Origin: an uncultured Clostridia bacterium
Lineage (GTDB): Bacteria > Bacillota > Clostridia > Christensenellales > UBA1242
Assembly: GCA_934757865.1 (NCBI GenBank)
Contig: CAKVLS010000004.1
Span: 1-64,000 of the forward strand
DNA: 64,000 bases
Reading direction: 5' to 3'
A program made the translations under genes and the position numbers. Positions within the stretch are counted from its first letter, which is position 1; the number at the start of each line of letters is the position of its first letter. This document shows positions 43,578 through 52,737 of this stretch, in pieces. The notes below the pieces were generated by a model. The model saw nothing but the letters and a program-made list of their open reading frames with translations. It was not told where the DNA came from and did no database searches.

Positions 43578-44441
43578 TATTTCATTTAATAAGTGTTCTA
43601 TATCTTTGTAGTCATTGTATAAATAAGTTTTAACAACATTATTTTGTTTGTTCCATACTTTTACAGAATTATTTAAGAATACCATTTCTAAATTTTCAGC
43701 ATCACTATCAGCAAAAACCAAATAAGCATCTTTTATTTTAATGAATCCACAATTCTCAAAAGGACCAAACTGAGATAAGCCATCTTCATAAAGACTTTCA
43801 TTATAGTATTTTGCAATACCTTTATAAAAAACAGACTTTGTTATACTTTTATCAAATGAATAAACATTTTTAATTTTCTTCGCTCTTTGAACATCTGCAA
43901 TAGTAAAACATACTAAAATAAATATAATTAATACCCCAATAAATATTGAACTTATTATTATATTGTTAGTTTTATCAAAAGTTATAACTGTTAAGGAACA
44001 AACAAAATAAACTAAAGATAATACCAAGCAAATAAAAGGAATAAATAAAATTTTAAGCCACGCTTTTCTATTTGCTTTCAATTCTTCATAGGTAGATAAC
44101 TCTTTATGCTTACAATTAAAAACAATACTTTTTTCAAAAGGTGGTATTGTGTATTCTTTTGGAGAGATACAATCTAACGCAATAATTTCGGTATTATTCC
44201 AAATCTCTTTGAGTGATTTTCCATCAAATATTTTAGCATTAACAAAATCGTCTAATGAAGAAAATTCACAACTTAAATTATCTTCTTCACTTCCAAACCA
44301 ATATACCAATTCATTATCATTATGAGGATTTTGAGTTACTCCAAACCATACATATTGAAATTTTTTAGAGTTTTTTAATCTAAAAGCAGACTCTGAAAAC
44401 CCATATTTTTCAAATATCTCATAAAACCTTTCAAATTCCAT
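43560..44441 (-). CDS. Uncharacterised membrane protein
   Basis: Encodes 293 residues. Residues 1-125 look soluble and start with FERFYEIFEKYGFSESAF. Two hydrophobic helices follow at about 128-150 and 160-182, then a second soluble part of about 110 residues. Both soluble parts would be cytoplasmic. It uses AT-rich codons (AAT, AAA, ATA) more than the neighbouring dcw genes, which may mean later acquisition. No family recognised. It lies nine bases downstream of the hydrolase gene and may be co-transcribed with it. Confidence 0.7.
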   Translation of the reverse strand: MEFERFYEIFEKYGFSESAFRLKNSKKFQYVWFGVTQNPHNDNELVYWFGSEEDNLSCEFSSLDDFVNAKIFDGKSLKEIWNNTEIIALDCISPKEYTIPPFEKSIVFNCKHKELSTYEELKANRKAWLKILFIPFICLVLSLVYFVCSLTVITFDKTNNIIISSIFIGVLIIFILVCFTIADVQRAKKIKNVYSFDKSITKSVFYKGIAKYYNESLYEDGLSQFGPFENCGFIKIKDAYLVFADSDAENLEMVFLNNSVKVWNKQNNVVKTYLYNDYKDIEHLLNEIKNQIA

Positions 44442-44450
44442 AAAGCCCCC

Positions 44451-45425
44451 TTAGTCTTTTTCTAGACTTGTTACAAATTTTGCTATTTCGTTACATGCCT
44501 TACGAGATTCTGGAGTGGTATCGCCCATAACTACATATGCATGGAAACACTTTTTATCTGTGTATAGCTTGCATTTGATATTTTTAGTTTTTGCCTTGTA
44601 ATATGCTAGTGCTGTATCTTCATAAAGTATTTCGTCTGAACATACGCAGAACATAAGTGGTGGCAAACCATCAAAGTTAAGAAGTACTGGAGATACATAC
44701 CCTTCTTCGCATAGTGGATTAGGTATCTCGCAATAGTCGCCCTTGATATAGCTCATAGCCATAAGGTCTAAGATTTCTTTAGTTAGACAAACATCAGTCG
44801 CTTTGTTAATCTCATAGCTTGGGGTATCGTTTCTAAGATTTAGGTATGGAGATAACATTATTCCGCAGCTAGGTAGTGGCAAATTATTATCTCTTAAGTA
44901 CATAAGTAGCGCCAAAACAAAGTTGCCTCCCGCAGACTCTCCAGTAACTATAATATCATCTGGGGCATACTGCTCCAAAAGTCCTTTGTACACAGAAACA
45001 ATCTCGTTAAGTGCTGTAGGATAAATGCACTCTGGAGATAAAGAGTAATCAACAGCTATAGCCTTACATCCAAGACGCTTCATCATGGCCTTCATATAAA
45101 AAGTGCCATGTAGTGGGAAGCCTCTACAAAAGCCACCGCCGTGGATATATAATAAAATTTTATTTTCGTTTGGCTTAGTTTTTTTGTAATACTTTTTCTT
45201 AGGGTTAACTTCTAGTTTATGGCATTTGACTCCGCCTATCTCTACTATCTCGTGATATGTTCCGCCAAGGACTAGCCTCTCAAGAAACTCATTAACTTCT
45301 CTAAAAAAGTCTTTATTTACAACAACAGATTTTAGGTCTTGGTCGCCTTTCTTTGCTACGGCGTTGATGTCGCTTTTCTTTGAAAGCTTCATAGACTTTC
45401 TAAGCAGTCTCATTCTTACACTCAT
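44451..45425 (-). CDS. Alpha/beta hydrolase, hormone-sensitive-lipase type
   Basis: Esterase-like enzyme of 324 residues. HGGG (IHGGGFCRG) forms the oxyanion hole, GESAGGNF holds the nucleophile Ser, CSDEILYED the acid and FHAY the His. The start at 45425 has AAGGA upstream; the frame open to 45512 crosses the promoter. It is divergent from an acyltransferase-like gene and a zinc-ribbon membrane protein gene, and this trio may act together on an ester or alcohol substrate. Confidence 0.88.
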   Translation of the reverse strand: MSVRMRLLRKSMKLSKKSDINAVAKKGDQDLKSVVVNKDFFREVNEFLERLVLGGTYHEIVEIGGVKCHKLEVNPKKKYYKKTKPNENKILLYIHGGGFCRGFPLHGTFYMKAMMKRLGCKAIAVDYSLSPECIYPTALNEIVSVYKGLLEQYAPDDIIVTGESAGGNFVLALLMYLRDNNLPLPSCGIMLSPYLNLRNDTPSYEINKATDVCLTKEILDLMAMSYIKGDYCEIPNPLCEEGYVSPVLLNFDGLPPLMFCVCSDEILYEDTALAYYKAKTKNIKCKLYTDKKCFHAYVVMGDTTPESRKACNEIAKFVTSLEKD

Positions 45426-45461
45426 AAAAATTTTCCTTTTTTTGTAAGATTTTATATTTTT

Positions 45462-45490
45462 AGTATAGCATATACTTTTTATTTTTACAA
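45462..45490 (-). promoter_or_regulatory. Promoter of the hydrolase gene
   Basis: TTGTAA (45485-45490), 17-base spacer, TATACT (45462-45467) on the minus strand. Confidence 0.65.
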
Positions 45491-45539
45491 CAAAACTACT
45501 TTTAGAGAGCAAAATTTATGCAAATAATAATATAAATAT

Positions 45540-45568
45540 TTGGTAATAGTATTTTGGTGTGCTATAAT
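45540..45568 (+). promoter_or_regulatory. Promoter of the acyltransferase pair
   Basis: TTGGTA (45540-45545), 17-base spacer, TATAAT (45563-45568), 36 bases before the ATG at 45605. Confidence 0.75.
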
Positions 45569-45604
45569 AAAGTTATCAATTATGCATAAGTTTTAGGAGT
45601 AAAG

Positions 45605-46897
45605 ATGAAAAAAAAGACTTGGTATCCACTGGATAACGCAGCTAAACTTTATCCCGCAATAAGCGGTCCAAGAAGACCTAACCTATTTAGTTATAGTGTT
45701 AGATTGACCGAAAATGTAGACAAAAACTTGCTTGAAAAAGCCGTTAATATGTTATTAGAAAACAACCCTGCTTTTAAGGTAAAGCTTAGAAGAGGTATTT
45801 TTTGGTATTATCTAGAAAAGAACTATAAGCCTTTTGTTGTCAAAGAAGAAATTCCAAATTATCTAGGCTACTTTGACTTTGACGAAGAGAACAATGGATA
45901 CCTATTTAGAGTTTTTTATAAGTATAACAAAATTTCTATTGTTAACTTTCATGCTCTATCAGATGGCGATGGAATACTTTCATTTTTCAAAAGTATCATC
46001 GCTATGTACCTTAGTCTAAAAGGTTATAAAATTGATAGTGAAAATTTAATTAAACCTCTTGATGCTCCATACACTAACGCAAACAGTGAAGACTCTTTTA
46101 ACAAAGAATATTTGAAAAAGTGCAAGAAGCCTGAAAAAGAAAAAAAGGCGTTCAAAGTTGACGGGACTCCTTTTGACTATGACGGATATGGCATTATTAC
46201 GGCAAAAATTGACCTAGAAGGCCTAAAAACCTTATGTAAGACTTACAATGCTACTATCACTGAGTATCTTGTAGGGCTATATATGTATACAGCATATAAT
46301 GTGTATGTTAGAAATAAAAAGGTAAAAAATAAACTAATTAGCATATTAGTTCCTGCCAATATGCGCAAGCGTTATAACAGTGCTACCCTTCGAAATTTCT
46401 CACTTTTTATTAGACCAAAACATGACTTTGGGGTAAAGGAACTTAACCTAGAAGAGTGCATCGAAACATGCAAAAAACAAATGAAGGAAGGGCTATCAAA
46501 AGAGCGTCTTGACGCGCTAATCCATGACAATGTCAAGGTAGAAAAGAACTTCTTCATGAAGATAGTTCCTTTGTTTATAAAAGATGCTGTTATCCGCATG
46601 GTATATAACTATGTGGGAGAAAATTTGCAAACAGGCAACATCAGTAATATAGGTATTGTAGAGCTACCACAAAGTATGCAAAAGTATGTTACAGATTTTA
46701 CAATGGCAATCGCCCCAACATACACCTGCAAGCAGCAACTAGGAGCAATAACATATAACGGCAACTTGTACATTACCTCAGCAAGAGAATTTGTTGAGAC
46801 AAACTTTGAAAGAGAGTTTTTCACTACTCTATCAAAAAATAATGTACATGTAGAAATCTTTAGCAACAACTGGGAGGCAAAAAATGAAACATTGTAA
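45605..46897 (+). CDS. Condensation/alcohol acetyltransferase-like protein
   Basis: Encodes 430 residues with the two-lobed CoA-dependent acyltransferase fold. The HHxxxDG catalytic motif appears as FHALSDGDG at about residues 117-125, with Phe in place of the first His and the catalytic His kept. A C-terminal lobe has NISNIGIVELP. It resembles the alcohol acetyltransferase (AATase) family and the condensation domains of peptide synthetases. Acyl donor and acceptor are unknown. AGGAG precedes the ATG. It overlaps the next gene by 14 bases. Confidence 0.78.
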   Translation: MKKKTWYPLDNAAKLYPAISGPRRPNLFSYSVRLTENVDKNLLEKAVNMLLENNPAFKVKLRRGIFWYYLEKNYKPFVVKEEIPNYLGYFDFDEENNGYLFRVFYKYNKISIVNFHALSDGDGILSFFKSIIAMYLSLKGYKIDSENLIKPLDAPYTNANSEDSFNKEYLKKCKKPEKEKKAFKVDGTPFDYDGYGIITAKIDLEGLKTLCKTYNATITEYLVGLYMYTAYNVYVRNKKVKNKLISILVPANMRKRYNSATLRNFSLFIRPKHDFGVKELNLEECIETCKKQMKEGLSKERLDALIHDNVKVEKNFFMKIVPLFIKDAVIRMVYNYVGENLQTGNISNIGIVELPQSMQKYVTDFTMAIAPTYTCKQQLGAITYNGNLYITSAREFVETNFEREFFTTLSKNNVHVEIFSNNWEAKNETL

Positions 46898-47555
46898 ATA
46901 TTGTAATGTCGATGTCAGCACCAGTGAAAAGTATTGTCCACTGTGCTACAACATCTTAGAGGGCGATGACGAAAAGACAGTGGACTTTTATCAAAAGCGT
47001 CAATCTAATGACAAGACACATAAGACACATTATCTATTGTCAAAAATATTTTTTATGATAACGCTTGCAATAATTGCAATATGCGTATTTATCAATGTTC
47101 TTACTTGGGACGGAATAGTTTGGAGTTTGCTTGTAGGTGTTAGCATTGCATATGTCTGGATATTTGTCGCTCATACTATACTTTCAAAAAGAAGCATCTT
47201 TGAAAAAATACTTCTTCAGCTTGTAGGTATAGTTGCTATAGTTGTCGTATGTAATATATTGTCAAAAGGTAATTGGCTACTTAACTATGTATTACCATCT
47301 ATTGAACTTGCAGCAGCGATTACACTTGCTTTTGTGACTTTTATACTACGAAACAAGTATAGAGTTATCTTACCATTTTTCTTGGTATATATTTTACTAA
47401 TAGTTACTTCTATTGTCTTACTTGCTGTCAAAGCAGACACTTTTATGATACTTAGCGAAATAAATATAATAGTATGCGGACTAGCAATAGTAGGCACACT
47501 TATCTTCGGGCACAAAACTCTAAAAACCGAACTTGCCAAAAAGTTCCATTTATAA
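46884..47555 (+). CDS. Zinc-ribbon membrane protein (DUF6320-like)
   Basis: Encodes 223 residues. The N-terminus has CKYCNVDVS then CPLCYN, a four-Cys zinc ribbon (Cys4, Cys7, Cys19, Cys22). Six hydrophobic helices follow from about residue 50 to 210. This layout agrees with DUF6320-type proteins that are often next to AATase-like genes in Clostridia (recalled, not checked). GGGAGG inside the end of the upstream gene serves as ribosome binding site. Role unknown; possibly a membrane partner of the acyltransferase. Confidence 0.72.
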   Translation: MKHCKYCNVDVSTSEKYCPLCYNILEGDDEKTVDFYQKRQSNDKTHKTHYLLSKIFFMITLAIIAICVFINVLTWDGIVWSLLVGVSIAYVWIFVAHTILSKRSIFEKILLQLVGIVAIVVVCNILSKGNWLLNYVLPSIELAAAITLAFVTFILRNKYRVILPFFLVYILLIVTSIVLLAVKADTFMILSEINIIVCGLAIVGTLIFGHKTLKTELAKKFHL

Positions 47556-47640
47556 CCTCTAATGAAAATTGGACAATAAATTCACAAAACTTAAACAATA
47601 TAATATCGTAAGTTGTCCATCAGTATAAAAAGTGATAACA

Positions 47641-47673
47641 AAAAAAAGACTAGCGTATAACTAGTCTTTTTTT
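47641..47673 (-). terminator. Terminator of the dlt-like operon
   Basis: AAAAAGACTAG / CTAGTCTTTTT stem with long T run on the minus strand; the TAG stop of the phosphopantetheinyl transferase lies in the stem. Confidence 0.88.
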
Positions 47674-48230
47674 ATTGCTATTGACAATTCAAAATCAGGA
47701 TACGACTTAGTGATAAACTCAAAATCATCACTTCTATCAAGTATGTCCTTGGTATTATAGAATACGCTTGACCCTTCGCACTTAACAAGAGATTCCTTTT
47801 TGACAAAGTACTTAGTTAGCGTTCTACTATCAGGGCAGGACTTTTTCTCGCTATCATTTAGGATATAGTCTTTAAGCGATGTATCTTTTATTATATCCTC
47901 TATATCTACGCCCACTTCTCTATCACATATCACGCAACATACAGCGCTGTCTGTGTGGCTAATGTTAAAGTAGCAACTATCTATATAAGGTTTGCCATTT
48001 TTGTTATACGAATACTCAGGGAGCACTAGCGTCCCAAATCTATCATACAAAAGTTTAACCAAAAGCATATAACCTAGCGTTGATAGTATGTTACTAGTTT
48101 TGTTTTTGCTAAGTCTTTTTTGCATAGGCTCGCTAAAATACTTGTGCATCTTCTCAATAGTCAAGTCGTCCACACTAAGCGGATTAGTTAGCACCAAGCA
48201 ATCGCAAAAGTTACAAGCAGCGTCTTTCAT
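47661..48230 (-). CDS. Sfp-type 4'-phosphopantetheinyl transferase
   Basis: Moves phosphopantetheine from CoA to the Ser of a carrier protein. The 189-residue product carries the three Sfp motifs: NGKPY and FNISHTDS, GVDIED (metal-binding Asp109 and Glu111), and KKESLVK (about 144-150). It is the last gene of the dlt-like operon, overlapping the DltD-like gene by 20 bases. The obvious target is the carrier protein at 50749. A dedicated enzyme here is unusual, as DltC is normally served by AcpS. Confidence 0.88.
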   Translation of the reverse strand: MKDAACNFCDCLVLTNPLSVDDLTIEKMHKYFSEPMQKRLSKNKTSNILSTLGYMLLVKLLYDRFGTLVLPEYSYNKNGKPYIDSCYFNISHTDSAVCCVICDREVGVDIEDIIKDTSLKDYILNDSEKKSCPDSRTLTKYFVKKESLVKCEGSSVFYNTKDILDRSDDFEFITKSYPDFELSIAIKKD

Positions 48231-49176
48231 AATTCTCTAACGCCTTATCAAGATTAACTGAATATTCTGTCCCTCTAAAATCTGTAAGAGATGGACACTC
48301 AGCTTTTATATAATCAGCTAGATATTTTGTTATCTTTTGAGCACCTTGCAAATTAACATGCATGCCTTTATCTCTAAAGTCTTGCTCATAATCAAGACCG
48401 TAGCTCATGTGATTTTCGTTAAAGTCAATAAGGTCTATGCCCTCTTTCTTAATTAGTTTCAAAAGACCTTTTTGCTTAGAATAATTCCAATTCTTTGTTG
48501 TAGGCATAACGACAAATGCAAGTTTGATATTATTCTTTTTGCATAACTTTATCATCTTTTTAATTTTTTGTTTGTTGTGCAATGTAAAGTTTGCCGCTTT
48601 TGACTTTGGGCTACCCATATAAGACTCATCGTTTGATACCTTAGTTATATCTTTACGCATATAGTAGCCTTTGCTGATATCATAATATTTTGCATCTGTA
48701 GGTGCCGTGAAGAAGTCTTTTGCTTTTAGATTTTTCCAGCGAGAGTGATATGTATATATGTTATAAAATATTGGCAAGTCATCAAAGATATTTGTTGTAT
48801 TTCTACTATACAAACTCTCTGGGCTAATCAAAATCATCTTAGGATGATGAGTATTTATAAACTTTTCCATATTCCTATAGATACCACTTGCACTCAAAGT
48901 ATCAGGGTTATTTACGCCACAGTTATATGCCGAAAAGCCATATTCTTTGTATAGCTCCATAGGTATAAATCCGTTTTTAACTTCTGAGCTTCCAAAGAAG
49001 CCAATCTCAACCTTGCCATTTTCTTTTGCGGTATAAGTTTGACCTTGCCAATACTTCTCTCCGCCTTTGTCTGTGTAACTTTTTGTGATCAAAATATTGT
49101 TAATATATAAAAGCATAAGAATAGGTATAAGTAAAATTATAAATACTTTTAGGGTTATAAGTAATGCTTTTTTCAT
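48211..49176 (-). CDS. DltD-like SGNH-fold membrane-anchored protein
   Basis: Encodes 321 residues from the ATG at 49176, which has GGAGCG seven bases upstream. One signal-anchor helix (about 5-27) puts the rest outside. GFFGSSEVKNGF matches the GSSE motif with the catalytic Ser of DltD, and RDKGMHVNLQG supplies the C-terminal Asp-His. In dlt systems DltD helps hand the acyl group from the MBOAT to teichoic acid. It is about 80 residues shorter than DltD of Bacillus. One base separates it from the MBOAT gene. Confidence 0.8.
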   Translation of the reverse strand: MKKALLITLKVFIILLIPILMLLYINNILITKSYTDKGGEKYWQGQTYTAKENGKVEIGFFGSSEVKNGFIPMELYKEYGFSAYNCGVNNPDTLSASGIYRNMEKFINTHHPKMILISPESLYSRNTTNIFDDLPIFYNIYTYHSRWKNLKAKDFFTAPTDAKYYDISKGYYMRKDITKVSNDESYMGSPKSKAANFTLHNKQKIKKMIKLCKKNNIKLAFVVMPTTKNWNYSKQKGLLKLIKKEGIDLIDFNENHMSYGLDYEQDFRDKGMHVNLQGAQKITKYLADYIKAECPSLTDFRGTEYSVNLDKALENYERRCL

Positions 49177-49177
49177 A

Positions 49178-50746
49178 CTAGAACGCTCCATAAATAGGGT
49201 CTGGAGGTACATAACCTACTCCGTATGCCCCAAAAACTATTATTATAAACACATATACTTCAATAAGCACAATTCCCCAGAAGATAGATATCTTAAATAA
49301 CTTTTCGTATATGTCGACTTTTAGATATTTCATTATTCCTACAGCTATAACAGGCACTAGACATACGCACATAGCAACTATATCTTGCCAGTTGACAAGG
49401 TCGTTTGCGATTGAGGCTTTGCCTGGGCTAAAAATTCTGCCAAACATACCAAAAGCATCGTTAATAGTAACCGCTCTAAATAGTAGCATACCAATACCAA
49501 CCAAAATCGAGGTCTTAACAACTCTTAGAGCAAATAGAACTTTTGAATCAGCAGAAACATGAATCTTTTCGTACAGTTTCTTAAATAAAGGTTCAAGTAA
49601 CATATGTAAAAACATAAGCACTAGATAATATACGCCATACAAAACATACTTAAAACTAGCGCCGTGCCACAATCCTGTCAAAAGCCAAACAGCACTCATA
49701 GATAGTACAGTAGGCACAAATACTTGCATAAAAGCGCCAAACTTAGTGTTTTTCTTATTTAGTTTTTGATACACAGGGCTCATTGATATTGGGTAAAAGA
49801 CATAGTCTTTGAACCACCTACCAAGAGATATGTGCCACCTACTCCAAAACTCGCCAACATCTTGTGATAAAAATGGTGCGTTGAAGTTTTCTGCAAGATT
49901 GACACCAAACATATGGCTAACGCCTTGCGCCATATCTATACACCCCGAAAACTCGCAGAATAATTGTATAGTAAAGCAAATAACTCCGCAAATAATCATA
50001 AATCCGTTGTAACTAGCATAATTTCTAAATATTTCGTCCGCTATAGCGCCCGCTCTTGGCACTATCATAATTAGCTTAAAGATACCAAAACAAATTCTTG
50101 CAAGTCCTTTTTTGATATTATTTGCATCAAAGTCTGTTCCGTCATATAGGCTATACGCTATCTCGTTATATTTGCTAAAAGGTCCTTCTAGTAATTGTGG
50201 AAAGTAGCAAACAAAAAGCCCTACTCTTAAGATATTTTTGTCCGCAGGGCAAACACCTCTATAAACATCTACTATATAGCTAATCGCTTGCAAGGTATAA
50301 TAAGATATACCAAGAGGCAAAACTATACTTCTAAGAGGTATATTACCCGCTCCGCCAAATAGCCTTTCAATGCCATTAAAAATGCCAGCAAAAAAGTTGG
50401 CATACTTCAAAAATGCAAGTAAGCCAAGATTGATAATGATGGTACCAAATACGCACCATCTCTTTTTTACTTTATACTTTGCTTTTAGGGCTTTCTTCTG
50501 GTCTTTTTCTAAGCCTTCTTTTTTCTTCTCAAAGTCGCTCTGCAACTTACCTATCAAAAGTCCAAATAGATATATTGACAATGCAGTGCCTATCATATAA
50601 AAAGCTAGTAGCCCACTATAAACAAACACCGCCGCCATACTTAGCACAAGTAGCACTATAAATCTAAATCTCTTAGGCAAAAGATAATATATGATAGTAC
50701 CAAGAGCCGCAAAGATAAGGTAGTAGAATAAAAGTTCTGTACTCAA
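49178..50746 (-). CDS. MBOAT family O-acyltransferase (DltB-like)
   Basis: Encodes 522 residues with about twelve membrane helices. RWHISLGRWFKDYVFYP and LLTGLWHGASFKY are MBOAT signatures; the His in LWHGAS is the catalytic one. MBOATs such as DltB, AlgI and PatA pass an acyl or aminoacyl group across the membrane to a polymer hydroxyl. The start codon is TTG with GGAAGA upstream, two bases after the carrier protein gene. It is about 100 residues longer than typical DltB, in the range of AlgI. Confidence 0.9.
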   Translation of the reverse strand: MSTELLFYYLIFAALGTIIYYLLPKRFRFIVLLVLSMAAVFVYSGLLAFYMIGTALSIYLFGLLIGKLQSDFEKKKEGLEKDQKKALKAKYKVKKRWCVFGTIIINLGLLAFLKYANFFAGIFNGIERLFGGAGNIPLRSIVLPLGISYYTLQAISYIVDVYRGVCPADKNILRVGLFVCYFPQLLEGPFSKYNEIAYSLYDGTDFDANNIKKGLARICFGIFKLIMIVPRAGAIADEIFRNYASYNGFMIICGVICFTIQLFCEFSGCIDMAQGVSHMFGVNLAENFNAPFLSQDVGEFWSRWHISLGRWFKDYVFYPISMSPVYQKLNKKNTKFGAFMQVFVPTVLSMSAVWLLTGLWHGASFKYVLYGVYYLVLMFLHMLLEPLFKKLYEKIHVSADSKVLFALRVVKTSILVGIGMLLFRAVTINDAFGMFGRIFSPGKASIANDLVNWQDIVAMCVCLVPVIAVGIMKYLKVDIYEKLFKISIFWGIVLIEVYVFIIIVFGAYGVGYVPPDPIYGAF

Positions 50747-50748
50747 AA

Positions 50749-50973
50749 TTAATCTTCCAATTTTTCAACAAGTTTTTTGATAGCGGCTACAGAGTTAAAG
50801 TTTTCTGGTAGCATATCCATAGGAGTGATCTCAATATCAAACTCATCATTTAGTTTCATAACAAGTTTCAAAATATTGATAGATGTTAGTATTCTGTCAT
50901 CAACAAGTGCTGTTTGTTTCTCAACATCAACATCTGGTAAAATCTCTTTTAGTATTTTTGTAATCTCTTCCAT
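50749..50973 (-). CDS. Acyl/peptidyl carrier protein (DltC-like)
   Basis: Encodes 74 residues, acidic, four-helix type. The phosphopantetheine Ser is in LTSINILKLV, where Thr-Ser-Ile replaces the usual Asp-Ser-Leu. It lies between the adenylation gene and the MBOAT gene, so it probably carries the activated group from the first to the second. DltC fits by context; the sequence is as close to general carrier proteins. AGGGAA precedes the ATG. Confidence 0.82.
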   Translation of the reverse strand: MEEITKILKEILPDVDVEKQTALVDDRILTSINILKLVMKLNDEFDIEITPMDMLPENFNSVAAIKKLVEKLED

Positions 50974-50982
50974 AATAATTCC

Positions 50983-52482
50983 CTACTTTATATATGTATT
51001 TTTTAACGCCTTTCTGTCTACTTTTCCATTGGCGTTGTATGGTAAAAGTTGCTCTTTATAAACTTTTGCTGGCATCATATAATAAACTAGTTTTTTATTA
51101 AGTGTCGCCATCAATTCGTCCACTTTGATTCTGCCGGTGTATATAAGCACTATTTCATCGTTTTTGTCATCAAATAGGCAAACGGCATCTTGCACCTTCT
51201 CAATAGCTACGATGGTGTTTTCTATTTCGCCTAGTTCTATTCTATAACCCATATGTTTAATCTGGTAATCTGCTCTACCGCAAAATTCCATTTCGCCATA
51301 CTTGTTGTACTTGACTAAATCGCCAGTCTTGTATACAACCTCTGGATAGTCACTTTGAATAGGATTTTGGACAAAGTTTTCTTTATTCTTAGCGTCATTT
51401 TTGTAATAACCATGAGCTAAGAAGCTACCTCTAATATATAGCTCGCCCATCTCATCTTGAGCTGTAACTCTTTTGCCATCACTTACTATCATGCAATCAC
51501 AATTTCGGCAAGCTATACCTATAGGCAAACTCTCGTCATTTCTAAACTTTCTATTAACCTCATAGTAACAGCATATATCAGTTGCTTCTGTTGGTCCAAA
51601 TAAGTTGTAGTACTTGACGCCTTTTAGGTTGTTTCTCCAATAGTTAAGAGGTTTATTGTGCATTACTTCGCCCGCAAAAAGTACTTTTTTAAGGTGTTCT
51701 GGCTTTTGATACTTAAACATATCAATATTTGCCATGATGCTAATAGCAGATGGTACCCAATAGATTGTATTGACTTTTTGCTCGTTCATGAATTGTATTG
51801 CTTTTAGCGGAAAGGCAAAATATTTAGTTGGGATAATTACATAAGTCGCCCCAGCAAAAATAGTTGCAAAAAAGTCAGACACTGACATACTGAAATATAG
51901 TGGCGTTTGGCTACCAAAAACAGTCTTGTTGTTTATTCTAAATGTATCTATAAACCACTCAATATAACTTATAACATTGCCATGACTAAGCACTGTGCCC
52001 TTTGGAACGCCAGTTGAGCCTGATGTAAATAGTATATAAAGTGGGTCGGTACTAATAATATCATCAAGATTTGCAGAGTTTTTTGCTTCTACGCAGTCAT
52101 CAATACAAATTACATTTTTTGATTCAAAGTTTTGGCAAAAGTTGTCTTTTGTATCCTTAGAAACTATAACAGCACTTGGGCTCAAAACATCAAGTATCTT
52201 ATCTAATCTATCTTTTGGTGAGTGAGTATCTAGCACAGTGTAGACATTGCCACTATACACAGCACCCATCATTGCCGCCGTAAGATCGCATGATCTATCT
52301 ATAAATAAAGCAATATTTTTGTGCTTTTCGCCGTTTAGACTCCCAAAAATACTGCTCGCAATTTTCTTAGCTTTATCTTTTAGCTCGCCAAATGTAAGGC
52401 TAGAACTTTCATCTACAATAGCAACTTTGTTATAATTTTTTGCTACCGTCTTCTCAAAATAATTTATGATATTGTTTAGCAT
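50983..52482 (-). CDS. Adenylation enzyme (DltA-like amino acid ligase)
   Basis: Encodes 499 residues, the DltA length. A3 motif LFTSGSTGVPKG, A5 NLFGPTEAT, A7 YKTGDLV, A8 GRADYQIKHMGYRIELGEIE, A10 NGKVDRK with the catalytic Lys. It should activate an amino or other acid with ATP and load the carrier protein. In Bacillus DltA a Cys in the segment FxFCGE helps select D-alanine; here the segment is VLFAGE, with Ala. Thus the substrate may not be D-alanine. First gene of the operon, with a consensus promoter. Confidence 0.85.
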   Translation of the reverse strand: MLNNIINYFEKTVAKNYNKVAIVDESSSLTFGELKDKAKKIASSIFGSLNGEKHKNIALFIDRSCDLTAAMMGAVYSGNVYTVLDTHSPKDRLDKILDVLSPSAVIVSKDTKDNFCQNFESKNVICIDDCVEAKNSANLDDIISTDPLYILFTSGSTGVPKGTVLSHGNVISYIEWFIDTFRINNKTVFGSQTPLYFSMSVSDFFATIFAGATYVIIPTKYFAFPLKAIQFMNEQKVNTIYWVPSAISIMANIDMFKYQKPEHLKKVLFAGEVMHNKPLNYWRNNLKGVKYYNLFGPTEATDICCYYEVNRKFRNDESLPIGIACRNCDCMIVSDGKRVTAQDEMGELYIRGSFLAHGYYKNDAKNKENFVQNPIQSDYPEVVYKTGDLVKYNKYGEMEFCGRADYQIKHMGYRIELGEIENTIVAIEKVQDAVCLFDDKNDEIVLIYTGRIKVDELMATLNKKLVYYMMPAKVYKEQLLPYNANGKVDRKALKNTYIK

Positions 52483-52503
52483 AACCCTTTATCTCTACTT
52501 TTC

Positions 52504-52532
52504 ATTATACAAGCCTATATTATATATGTCAA
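52504..52532 (-). promoter_or_regulatory. Promoter of the dlt-like operon
   Basis: TTGACA (52527-52532), 17-base spacer, TATAAT (52504-52509) on the minus strand; full consensus, so expression is probably strong unless repressed. Confidence 0.85.
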
Positions 52533-52668
52533 ACTCATATGGCTAAAAATATACAATCGTGCAGTTTTTGCCCATTTTTATGTGAATTTGAGGCGTTTTT
52601 GGCACAAAAATGCAAATTTTCTATAACTAATACAATGCTGTATTTTGTCGTATTTAATAAAATGCAAC

Positions 52669-52702
52669 AAAAAAACTAGCCGTTATTTTGGCTAGTTTTT
52701 TT
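52669..52702 (-). terminator. Terminator of the aconitase X operon
   Basis: AAAAACTAGCC / GGCTAGTTTTT stem with A and T runs. Confidence 0.85.
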
Positions 52703-52737
52703 TAGATTGTTATCTATACTATTATGTTATCTATATA

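Noticed and set aside
47661..52482. Non-ribosomal peptide synthetase gene cluster
   Set aside because: Adenylation and carrier proteins are separate, there is no condensation or thioesterase domain in the operon, and MBOAT plus DltD-like genes point to polymer aminoacylation.
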